Source: Neocallimastix lanati (nom. inval.) (lineage: Eukaryota; Neocallimastigomycota; Neocallimastigomycetes; Neocallimastigales; Neocallimastigaceae). From it: a stretch of 22,500 nt of DNA. The stretch lies in assembly GCA_016946835.1 (NCBI GenBank), contig JACVTC010000085.1:572501-595000 (forward strand). Direction: 5' to 3'. This document shows positions 8,498 through 20,111 of the stretch, in pieces; within the stretch, counting starts at the first letter, position 1, and each line of letters starts with the position of its first letter. The translations under genes and the position numbers were made by a program. The notes beneath the pieces are model-generated. The model was given only the letters and a program-made list of their open reading frames with translations, was not told the DNA's origin and did no database searches.

Positions 8498-11024
8498 GCA
8501 ATAACTACATAACTATATATATTATATAATTTTATTATGTAATATTTATTATATAAATCTTATTTATTAATTCTTTACTATAATACCCTTATTAAAAAAA
8601 ATATATATATATATATATCCATTTTATAAGTATTACTTTTTATTAATTTATTTTATAGTGAGGTATAAAAGTTGACCATTTTTTGTATTATTATTCGATC
8701 ATTATTAATACAAAATTACATTTTTATGAAAAATATATATTTTTATATTTTATTTATGTATATAAAAGAAATTTTTTTTTTAATACAATATGATGATAAT
8801 ACAAAGTATATCAAGAATAATATAATCTAATTATTCACTTCAATTAGCATTAGTATATATTATATATAAACAAATTATTACATTTTGAAAAATTTATAAA
8901 TAATTTAATTATAGTTTAAATATAAATGATTTTTTTAATGATTAATTACATTTAATAATTACTATTAACTTTTATAATTTTTAATTAGATTATAAATATT
9001 CTATTTAAACTAATTAATGATTATTAATTAATAATTATTAAATCATCTTTTTAATATAAAAATTTAAATGAAAAAAATTTATTATTATGTGATTATATTA
9101 TTTATTATTTATTTGTAATAATGCTAATTATACAACATACTTATATATATAAATTTTCATATAAAATATTTTAAAATAAAAAACATTATGTATAATATTC
9201 TTGTATGTTGTATTTAATAATAATAGTTATTTCTATTCCAATTAGGAATTTATATCAAATCAATTATGATTTAATTTAAATTATATTAAAATGCAATAAT
9301 AATGATAAAATAAAATAAATATAAATCTATTTTTTTTTTTTTTATAATATATAAAATATATGCAATAATTATATAAATTTTATCTAAAAAAATATATATA
9401 AAATTTTTTAATATTTAAAAATCAAATAATTAAAGATATATATAAACTTTTCTTTTATTTGTCTTTATTATTTTTTTTTTTATTTTCATTAATAGATAAA
9501 ATTTAACTTTAATTAATTGAAAATAAGAAAAGAGATAAAAATACATATTATAGGTTGAAAGTTTATACAATTACTACTTTTAAATATTAAAGTTTATATC
9601 TTATATAAAATTATTTTTTCATCTTTATAGATTATATTAATGATATTAATGAAACTAATAATATACTAATACTACTACTACCAATAATAATTATAATTAT
9701 GATTAGAGTTAATATTACATATATTGATTTTAAACTTTTTTTTTTGTATTATATTTTATTCATAAATTTCTTTTATACTGTCTTTATATTAAATATATAT
9801 ATTTTTTCAATTACTATATAAATATATATTTAATTAATATATGTTTAACATATATTAATTATAAATAAAAATATATTTTTTCATTTTAATATAAAAACAT
9901 AATATTTTCTCTCACCTCACTTTTATTTTTTTTTTTTATTTCCTTGCACACTTCTATTAGTTCAATTTATCGCTTGAGAATTAATATTATTAATAATATA
10001 ATAATAAAATATGTTAATTTAGATATATTTTCATATAAAAACAGATCATAAAATCAATGTTTTCACGAAAGAAATATTTTTTTTAATATAAAAACAATTT
10101 GAAAAATTTAATTTAAAAAAAAGTTATATAATTAATCAAAACAAAAACCAATATAAAACAATTTTATACATAATATACATTATTGATATTATGCATTATA
10201 CCATATTATAATAAGTTTTTGTCAAAGTAATTATATAACTTTTTTCATTTTTTCTTTAAAATAAAGTTTTTTTTTTCTTCTTTTTTTTTATTATAATCAA
10301 AATAAAAAATTAAATAAAACAATAACATAAAATCAATCATTACAGCTATTATATTTAATTATTTTTTTTTTATATCAATAAAATAAGATAAATAAAAATA
10401 ATTAATATAGCATTATTTGAATAAAGTGGATTTGTTATTATTAAAAAATTGACAATTATTTAGTAGACGAGAAGTAAATATTTATAGTAGTATCTTTTTA
10501 TGTTTATATATTTTTTTTATAATATTTATAATATATATACATATATCATTGTTAGTAATATCATAAGTATAAATTAATAAAAAAAATAAAGTTTTTTAGA
10601 TTTTTATGAAGTAAAGTTTATAATTAACTTTTTTTAATTAGTATTATCATTATTTTTTTTTTTTTAAAAAAAGAAAGATCTTTATAAAGAAAGAATTAAT
10701 TAAATATTTTTATATATATATATTTTGTAAACTATCTTATAAATATTTTTAAAAATATTTAATTCGTTAAAAACAAAACTTCCTAGTAAAAAATTCGTTA
10801 TTATTTCAATCAACGAATACTATATAGACAATTTAAAAAATATAGAACATATAAAATATATATATATATATTATTCATTTTTATTTATTTTTTGAACTTT
10901 TTTGAACTTTTTTTTTTTTAATATTTTTTGTAATATATACTATTATTGTACTTTTTTTTATAATCAATTTTAATTTTATTTCTAAACAACATCAAAAGTA
11001 ATAAAAAATTATTAAAAAGGTAGA
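8061..11024. other. AT-rich gene desert, right part, and upstream region of the 11025 gene
   Basis: No coding frame or RNA gene is recognisable. There is a 37-base T run at 8457-8493 and numerous TA tracts. A pyrimidine-rich patch at 9909-9963 (CTCTCACCTCAC, later TTCCTTGCACACTTC) stands out in composition but has no assigned role. The promoter of the 11025 gene should lie in the last few hundred bases, where many TATA-like words prevent picking one. Confidence 0.65.
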
Positions 11025-12216
11025 ATGGTTTTCAAAGTTTTTTGTGATATTAGTGTTTCTCATATAAAGAGTGAAGATTTATATGAAAACAAAGATATTT
11101 GTTATGAATTTGTTCCAAAGTTCGACGACGATAAAGAAAATTGGGATCCAAATTTATCAAAAAAGTGTAATTTAATTTCAACTCAATCATTAGTTTCAAT
11201 AACTTCCAAGGAGAATGTTGTTCTCGCTAAAGAACGTGAAGAAAAAATTAAGTTAACAAATGAAGAGGAAAAATCTATTATTGAAGATACTGTTGTAGAG
11301 GGAAATGCAAAAGGAAAAGAAGTAAAAAAGGAATCTTCAGAATTAAGAAGTGAAGAAAAAATTAATAATGACGAAGAAGAAGATGTAAAAGAAAAGGATT
11401 CAAAATCTGAAATTGAAAATGTTAAAGAAATTTTAGAAACAAAAAATGTAAAATCTCATTCTTTTGAAAATGATACCGTAGTATTGAAAGAAAATAAAAA
11501 TACTGAAAATTCAATAGCCTCAATTAAAAAGAATGAATATTTGAGAAAAAGACAAAGAATACCATTAGAAGATATTACTTTTTTATTTGTTTCAGAGGAA
11601 AGTTCAATTTCACCAAAACGTGTTAGAATAGTAAAAGTAAGCTATTATATAAGAATATAATATAGTTATATTTTTATTTGAAAAATTTATCATATTAAAT
11701 GATGAAAATTTTTTTTTATTTACTTATGCTTTATTTTTAAAAACAGGACATTAAAGAAAAATTCATAGAAAGAGTTGATTCAACTAAGGAGTTTACTAAA
11801 TCTGTAAGTAGTATATAAAATGATTTTTTACTTTGCCACTCTAATATTAATAAAAAAAAAACTAAAACTTTTTTTTTTAATCTATTTTTTTATATTACTA
11901 TTTTTTTTATAATTAGGTTTCTGTAAAAGAAAACAAGAAATCTATGAAGAAATATAATGTATTATCTGAAAATCCTAAAGAAAATAATTTGCAAAAGCAT
12001 ATAACTCCATTAAGGAATATTAGTAATCGTGCTAATATTAATATAAATAACAATAATATTAAAAATTCGAACCACAATAAATCAGTAAATATACCAAAAC
12101 CATGCATAATTAATATAAAAAAGAATAAGCCAATTAAAAGAAATTATTTGATACCAAAAAAAACATTAAAATCAAAGCCAAACTCGTTGAATGTATCAGC
12201 TAGAATGCTTCGTTAA
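11025..12216 (+). CDS. Unrecognised Lys/Glu/Asn-rich protein with KEN boxes and D-box-like motifs (three exons)
   Basis: Exons are 11025-11636, 11747-11803 and 11917-12216. All junctions are phase 0, with donors GTAAGC and GTAAGT and acceptors ACAG and TTAG. The 969 bp encode 322 residues; the ATG is the first in this frame. Without splicing, exons 1 and 2 run into stops soon after each donor, supporting the introns. I do not recognise a family. Residues 34-43 read DDDKENWDPN, a KEN box with Pro at +3. Further KEN tripeptides lie at 62-64, 155-157, 227-229 and 244-246. RIPLEDIT (178-185) and TPLRNIS (253-259) resemble D-box or PL-x-x-IS/T motifs found in cell-cycle regulators. The middle is acidic and basic low complexity, probably disordered, and the C-terminus is a basic Asn/Lys-rich tail ending SARMLR. 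KEN/D-box degrons direct ubiquitination by the APC/C in other proteins; that role here is inference, since K, E and N are abundant by composition. Confidence 0.8.
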
Positions 12217-12334
12217 TGATTTTTTTTTATTTAAATTAATTTTAATTATGATATTAAAATTTAAATAAGAAAAAAAAAAAAAAAAAAAAAAAAAGGGATT
12301 ATATATGGGAAAAATATTAGTCTTGATTTTATTT

Positions 12335-12407
12335 AAGAATTTTTTTTTTTTGTAGTATAATTTTTTAAGAATTTTTTTTTTTTTGTAGTATAATTTTTTA
12401 AGAATTT
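12335..12407. repeat. Tandem repeat, two full ~32-bp units plus a partial
   Basis: AAGAAT, a T run, then GTAGTATAATTTTTT occurs at 12335-12366 and again at 12367-12399 (one T longer). A third start, AAGAATTT, is at 12400. It lies just downstream of the 11025 gene and may be in its 3' untranslated region. Confidence 0.85.
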
Positions 12408-13535
12408 CTAAATAAATTTATGAAATTCATTTTAAATATTTTATAAAATATACCATTTTGTCATTTTAGTCATTTTAATTAAAAAAAAAACAAAAATAAA
12501 AAATAAAAAACAAATAACAAATAACAAATATGTAAAAATATTCAAAACTCCAAACTAGAATCAATACAATTCAAATAAGAATCAGCATATCATTAACATT
12601 TTTATTTCATTTTTTTTTTAAAAAATTTTATTAAATTCAATCTATTAACAAATCTATTAGCAAGACAAAAATCATATTATCATATAAATATTATTTTTTT
12701 AAATTTTAAGTAAAATATTATATCACATAATTATTAAAGAAAAAAAGTATTATAAAATATAATACCAATTAATCTTAATATATCTTTTGTTATTTTGAAT
12801 TGAATTGAATTCATAATAAATATAAAAGATATATATATTATATATATTATATAATTTGTTTATTTTAAAAAGAAATAATGTTAAAACTTATTTTTTAAAG
12901 TTTTTTCTTATTTTTTTTTCTTATTATTTTTTTTTATTTTTTTATTTAAATGAAAAAATTACTAAAACTAATATAGTATAATTATATTAAAATAATTATA
13001 TTAAAAGATCATAAAAAAATATTATCATTTATAATATACTATTAAAGTTGTAATAATAAATAATAATAGAAAGTGAAATATTTATAATAAAAATAAATAT
13101 TTAAATTTTAATATATATTATTTATTATTATTAATTATAGAAGGACGCAATATACATATATGTAGATATATAAAAGAGTCTAAAAAAACTTTTATTATTG
13201 ATATAAATAAATAAATATAATTAATTTTTTAAAAATGAATCTAAAAATGTATAAATAACTTGTAGTTATAATTGTAATATATTGTATATAATAAATTATT
13301 AAATTTAATTAATCATATAAAAAATAATTTGGCCCTTTTCGTTCTAAATTTTTAATTTTGATTTTATTTTGTGTAATAATTTTTTAATAATTATAATAAA
13401 TATAAATTCATATATTATATATATTTTATAATATAATGCAATTCAATGTTATTATATATGAAATTAAAATTGATATATATAATATTTTCTTTATTTAATT
13501 ACGATTAATAAAATAAATATTTTTATTATTATCGT

Positions 13536-13537
<2 letters not shown>

Positions 13538-13575
<38 letters not shown>
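13538..13575. repeat. Poly(T) run, 38 bases
   Basis: Uninterrupted T run in the intergenic region upstream of the kinesin gene. Confidence 0.95.
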
Positions 13576-13577
<2 letters not shown>

Positions 13578-13656
13578 TGTATTAGGAATTCAAAATTAAA
13601 AAAAAGGCTATCTTCAATTATTTAATATTAAGCATATATAACAAAAATTATATTAC

Positions 13657-13690
13657 TAATTTAATTTAATTTAATTTAATTTAATTTAAT
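13657..13690. repeat. (TAATT)n microsatellite
   Basis: About seven consecutive five-base units. Confidence 0.85.
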
Positions 13691-14142
13691 AATATTCTAT
13701 AAAGTTTGTTAAATTGAACAAAATATTATCATTGTATAAATTCACTTTTTATATATATATAAAATTTATTAAGAGTTCATAGGGATTGTAAACATTTTAT
13801 GATTAATACGAAATCCATATATTTAATTAATAATACTTTTAAAACATTGTTAACTTCACCAAGTATTAACAATAGATTTTTTTGTAAATTAAAATGTTAT
13901 GAAGGATTTTGAAGTAAATTTATTTTTTTTATATCATATGAATATTACACTTTCTTTTTTATTTTATTTTTTTTTTTATGTTTTAAATTATAAAATAAAA
14001 TTTGAATAAAAAAATAAGATAATAATAATAATTTTAATAGAAATATAGAACTATTAGTAAAATTAAAGTAAAAAAAAAAAAAAAAAAGTAAATCGTAGAA
14101 ATAGATTATTATTATTATTTTAAATAAAATTTCATTTTGAAA

Positions 14143-14397
14143 ATGTCAACAGTAAAGGTTGCTTTAAGAATACGACCTCGAAATCCTAAAGAAATTTTAG
14201 ATAATGTTAGTGAATGTATTGTGTATGATCCCGATGTCAATGAAAAACAAGTCACTTTATTACCAAATAGAACTTTTGAATTCGATTATGTTTTCAATAT
14301 CGATTCTTCTCAAGAAATGGTTTATGAATGTGTTAAACCATTACTTGATAAATTTTTAGAAGGTTTCAATTCAACCATTTTTGCATATGGACAAGTA

Positions 14398-14447
<50 letters not shown>

Positions 14448-15186
14448 GTGATTAAAAATATGTACTTCAAATTTTAATTAATATTATTTTTATACTCTTA
14501 TGCAATTGTAATTTATTATGGTTTTGATATTGAATTTATTTTTATAAATTATATATAATATTCATAAAAAAAAACAGACAAGTTCAGGAAAAACTTATAC
14601 TATGGGTACAGGTTTAGATGGAAATTTAAATACAGAAATGCAAGGTATAGTTAATATATTAATTATATTTTTATTATTTTTATTTATACCTTTATTTTCT
14701 TTCAATTCGAATACAAATATTTTGTACTTATTTTTAATGTAAATACATTTATTATTATTCATATTTTATAATCAATAAATGCACAATCATATATATCTAT
14801 AATGAAATCAACTATTAACCATTCAATTTTAAAAGGAATTGTTCCAAGATCAATATATAATTTATTTGATAGATTAAGAGAAAAAGAGTCAGATAAATTC
14901 AAATATAGAGTTTTTGTAACGTTTCTTGAATTATATAATGAAGAATTAACTGATTTATTACATCCTGAAAGTTTAAATAATTATCATATAAGAGAAGATC
15001 CATGGTATGGTATAAAAGAAGAAGAAGTTGATTCACCAGAAGAACTTTTAAGGTATTTAATATATAATAAAATTTATTTTTAATGATACATATAAATATA
15101 TATACATATATATATTATATATATATACATTTCTTATATTATTTTAAATTCATCAAATATTGTAAATCTTAAATTGTAATATTTAA

Positions 15187-15231
<45 letters not shown>

Positions 15232-17110
15232 GAAAACAAACAAACAAACAAACAAACAAAACAAAACAAAACAAAAAAAAAAGATTATATTAATATAATA
15301 GATATTTTAATATTTTAATAGTTAGATAATATTACTAATTATTTATTAACTTGAAACTATAATTCTATTCATTATTATAATTTTAAAAAATAAAATATAT
15401 ATTTAAAGATATTTACAAAATGGATCATTATGCCGTAAAACTGATACAACTCAAATGAATGAAAACTCTTCAAGATCTCATGCTATTTTTACTATCACAT
15501 TAAAACAAGAAAAATGGGTTGAAAAAGAAAATGAAAAGAATAATGACAATAATAAACTTGAAAATTTAACTACCGATGAATCAAATAATAAAAATTCTGA
15601 TATTGAGAGTAAAGATGATAAAGATGATACAGATAATAAAACTATCACTAATAATAATGAAAATAAAAAAACTGAAGTTAAAGGTGAATGGGTTAAATTA
15701 TCATCAAAATTTAGATTTGTTGATTTAGCTGGTTCTGAACGTCTTAAAAGAACCCAAGCTATCGGTGGACAAGTTAAAGAAGGTATTAAAATTAATCAAG
15801 GACTTTTTGCATTGGGTAAGGTTATTCGTGCCTTAGCAGATCAGCGTGAAAAGCATATACCTTATCGTGAATCTAAATTGACAAGACTTTTAAAGAATAG
15901 TTTAGGTGGTAATAGTCAAACTTTGATGTTAGCTTGTGTAAGTTGTTGTGAAATTGATTTTAATGAAAGTTTAAGTACATTACGTTATGCTCAAAGTGCA
16001 CGTAAAATTAAAAATAAAGCTATTATTAATACTGATTGGGGTCATTCAGCTAAGGATATTGCATTAATGAAAAAGAAATTGGGTGAATTACAACAAACGG
16101 TGAATCGTTTACGCGATGAATTAGCATGGTATAAAGGAAGTCATAATAATGGAAATAATAATTTAAGAAATGACGATGATATAAATAAATCTTTTTTCAA
16201 TTCATCCACTTATGATAAACTTCAAAATGAATTATCAGAATTAAAGAATGAATCTGAGAGTCAAAAGGATGAATTAGATGAACTTCATTTTACCATTTCA
16301 CAGCTTCAAGATAGAATTAAAGATTTAACACAACAATTATTGAAGGCGGAAGCTGAACGTGATTCATTATCTATTGAATTCTTTAAGGATAAATCTCAAG
16401 AAAATGAAGAAATGATGATTGATGAATATATAACAGAATCAAAGGATAAATTAAATGATACAGAATTAGATGTTAAAAATAGTGAAGAAAAGGAAAATAC
16501 TTGTAATAATATTCAAATAGAACATAATAGCATTAAATCAAATCAAATAAAGAAAGATGATGATAAAGTAAATGAAAATAAAGAAATGGATAACAACAGA
16601 GAAAATGAAAGTATGAATGATGTAAATGAGAGAGGAAATAAGAAAGAAAATGAGAAAGAAAATAAAAATAAAAATGGAGATGAAGATGTGAATAAAAATA
16701 GAAATAATGAAGATAACAAGAATGAAAATGAAAATGAGAATAATAATGAAAATGAAAATGAGAATAAAAATACTATAAAACAAAATCCTGTTGTAGTAAG
16801 ATATTTAAAAACTATTGCAGAACTTACCGAAAGATGTCAAAAGGTAGAAGATAAATTAAAATATTATATGGCCATTCATAATGATAATACAAATAATAAA
16901 AAGATAATCCGTCATCGTCCATTTTATGAAGCTGCTAAATCAGCAACAACATCCAATAAATTACAAGACGCTAATAATACAATTAGTGATTCTAAGGTAG
17001 ATGAATTAATTAGTCGTGTTAAATCTGAGTTAGAAAAGCAAATTAAGAAAGCCAATAACTTAACATCTGGTGTAAGTTTAAAGATAAAATAAAATAAAGT
17101 AAAAAGAATT

Positions 17111-17141
<31 letters not shown>

Positions 17142-18137
17142 ATAACAATGTATTATATTATATGTATATATGTATATATGTTTATAACATATTATTAATT
17201 ATTCTTCATACATTATTATTGTTATTGTTATTATTATTATTATTATTTACTATATATTCATATATTTAATTGATTTATTAGAAGGAGAATGAATTAGAGG
17301 ATGAACCAGGAACACAAGAAGATGAACTTCTTGTAGAGAGTATACAAGATGATATTAAGGTAAAAGAAGAACTATTAAAAACATTAATTGCAAGTCAAGA
17401 GAAATATAATATTATGAAAGAGAATTATGAAAAGAAATTGAAATCTTTGCAAAATTCTATAGTTCATGCTCAGTTAGAAAGAGATGAAGCATTAAAAAGA
17501 ATAGTTAATAAAAATGACTCACGTGATACTGTAAGCTATATTTTATTTATTTTTTTAGTGAATAGAAATATTAAATAATATTAGGAAATATAGGAAATAA
17601 TAAATAAATAAATAAATAAAAATAATAAAAGAATAAATAATACTCAATATATAATATATTTATTTTTTAGTCATCTGTTCATATAAATAATAGATACATT
17701 GAAAGAATTAATAAACTAAAAAATGAAGTTTCTCAATTAAAAAGAAAATATGACGAAGCTACTTTGTCCATTTCATCAGCGAAAAATCAAAATACTAATC
17801 AAATTAAAACCATGAAATCTAATATTGAATCATTGAAAGGTAAATTATAATTAGATAAATATTAAATTTTGTTAATCATCTATTATAACATAATTATTAT
17901 ATAAATATGTATTTTTAAGATTATTTTTTAATTTTTGATTTGATAATTAATTATTTATTATATATATATATATATATATATATTTAAAGCTGAAAAAGCA
18001 AAAATGATGAGAAAAATTAGAGAAGAAAGGGAAAGAGCAAATTCAAAAACTTTGGAAATTAAAAAATTAAAGAAAAAGGAATATGAAGCCTCTCAATTAG
18101 CAAAAAAATTAGAACAAAGTAATCAATTACAGGTGAG

Positions 18138-18179
<42 letters not shown>

Positions 18180-20062
18180 TAATTATTAATTTTTAAAAAT
18201 TTAATTATATAAATATTAGCAAATATTATTGAAACGTCGTAAGGATGAAATGAAAGCATGTCAAAGAAAAATGAAGTCTATGATGGATTATTTAAATCGT
18301 TCAAATATACCAAAAACAATTTCAAAATCACCAAGAAGGAAGAGACCAAGAAATACTTTATTAAAACAACAAGATAGAGATAAGGATGATATGTTAATTA
18401 ATAATATTAATTTAAATGATGAGTCAAGATTACAAAGAAAGAAGCAGATGCTTGATCATGAATTAGACCAATGCATTATTTCTCAAGAAACACAACATAT
18501 GATTGATGAAATGGAAAAGAAAAAATCACGCTTATTAGATGAACAAAAGGAATTAAAGAATGAAAGAGAAAAAATTATTAAAATTGAAATAGCTAAATCT
18601 AAATCTTATGATCCAGATCAGCCACAATATATGGATGATCGTTTAGAAATGATTGATGCTGAACTTCAATTAATTGATTCTCGTATAAAAGAAGCGAAAA
18701 AGAATAATACTTTGGTTGATGGGGTCAATGGAGATGAAAATGGATTTTCTAATGCTATTAATATTATTAAATCTACATCTTTTGATAATCTTCAAAAACT
18801 TTCAGAAATGCTTTTAAGTGATATTGTTGAAATGAAATTAAAGGAAAGACATCAAATGGCACAAGCGGCTTCCAACGAAAGGACGATTGCAGATTTAAGA
18901 GTTACTTTACAAGTTATGAAAAAAACAGCTGTATCAGCTGCTATAGAATATGAAAGAAAAATAAATGAGATTAGACATCAACAAGCTTTTAATAGACGTG
19001 ATCAAGGTAATAAAACTTTGACAGAATATGAAGATAATTATAGCGATGTAACAGGCGGTGAAATAGATGATGAAGAAGATGGTGATTTTTCAAATATTTT
19101 GAGGAAGGAAAAAAGCTTGGAAAATGACAATGATAATGATAATGACAATGATAATGATAATGACAATGATAATGATAATGACAATGATAATGATAATGAC
19201 AATGATGAACATTGGCTTAATAAAGGTGAAATCTATAAAAAAATTTATGAAACAGGTGTTATTAAAGGAGGAAGAGCAGAAGCTGTCGTTCATGCTGCTG
19301 CCTCAAGTAATCAAAATTCTTCAGAAGATGTAGACTATACTAATAATGAAGGCTCATTAGATTATATAACCACGTCGTATACCCCAGGTTTACCTTCTGA
19401 AATTTATCAAAATATTAATAATTATAGAAATGATGATAGTAAATATGAAAATGCTCAAGGAGAAGTAGAGGGTGAAAATGAAGGTGATTATTTAAATGAT
19501 GAGGATATTCATCTACCAATAACACCATATACTAAAAAAATAGATGATAATTCTATATTCTTAAAACCAATTTCTACATCTACCAGTAAAATGAATGAAC
19601 GATCCTTTATTTCTCCTTCAGATAATACCATAGATGATACCATTACTATTAATTCAACAAATATAATTAATACATCTACTCCTTATCCAATTTCAAATGC
19701 TAAGGAATTTGATGTTAATACCCCATTGAAAAATAAAGGTAATCAATCTTTGAGTCTTATAACATTTAATCATGATAATTCTGTCACACCTTTTCATGAA
19801 AATATAATAACTATACCAATTAATAATGAAATTTCACCAAATAATACCAATATAAAATTACCTATGACTACTACAAATAATTTTATTAATCCTGCAAGTA
19901 GTGATATTCATACTAATATTAGTACTAATAAAAAAATTAATTCTAATATTAATTCAAACATTCCAACTGATACTAATATCAATACTACTATCAATAATAA
20001 GAATATTAACATCAATTCAAACATTAATTCTATCATTGATTCTAATATTTATAATACCAATA

Positions 20063-20111
<49 letters not shown>

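Larger units (their letters stand above)
12217..14142. other. AT-rich intergenic region between the two genes
   Basis: It should contain the 3' end of the 11025 gene and the promoter of the kinesin gene. It holds an A run at about 12270-12294, the 32-bp tandem at 12335-12407, a (TAATT)n microsatellite at 13657-13690 and a 38-base T run at 13538-13575. No further gene is seen on either strand. A particular poly(A) signal or TATA box cannot be chosen because such words are everywhere. Confidence 0.7.

Noticed and set aside
9130-9213. ATACAACATAC and its reverse complement about 62 bases apart.
   Set aside because: Eleven-base arms at this spacing are expected by chance in such AT-rich sequence.
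11913-12107. Minus-strand open stretch opposite exon 3 of the 11025 gene.
   Set aside because: It is antisense to an Asn/Lys-rich coding exon, and its Phe/Leu/Ile composition is the expected shadow.
14802-14835. An ATG-started extension (MKSTINHSILK) ahead of kinesin exon 3, which could suggest a separate gene.
   Set aside because: Splicing at AAAAG 14835 joins ...EMQ to GIVPRSI exactly as in kinesin-4 proteins. The upstream bases are intron 2.
19090-19333. Open frames on both strands across the Asn-Asp repeat (poly-Ile/Val and Met-Thr-Met-Ile readings).
   Set aside because: Shadows of the repeat in other frames; the kinesin frame is continuous with the conserved coil.
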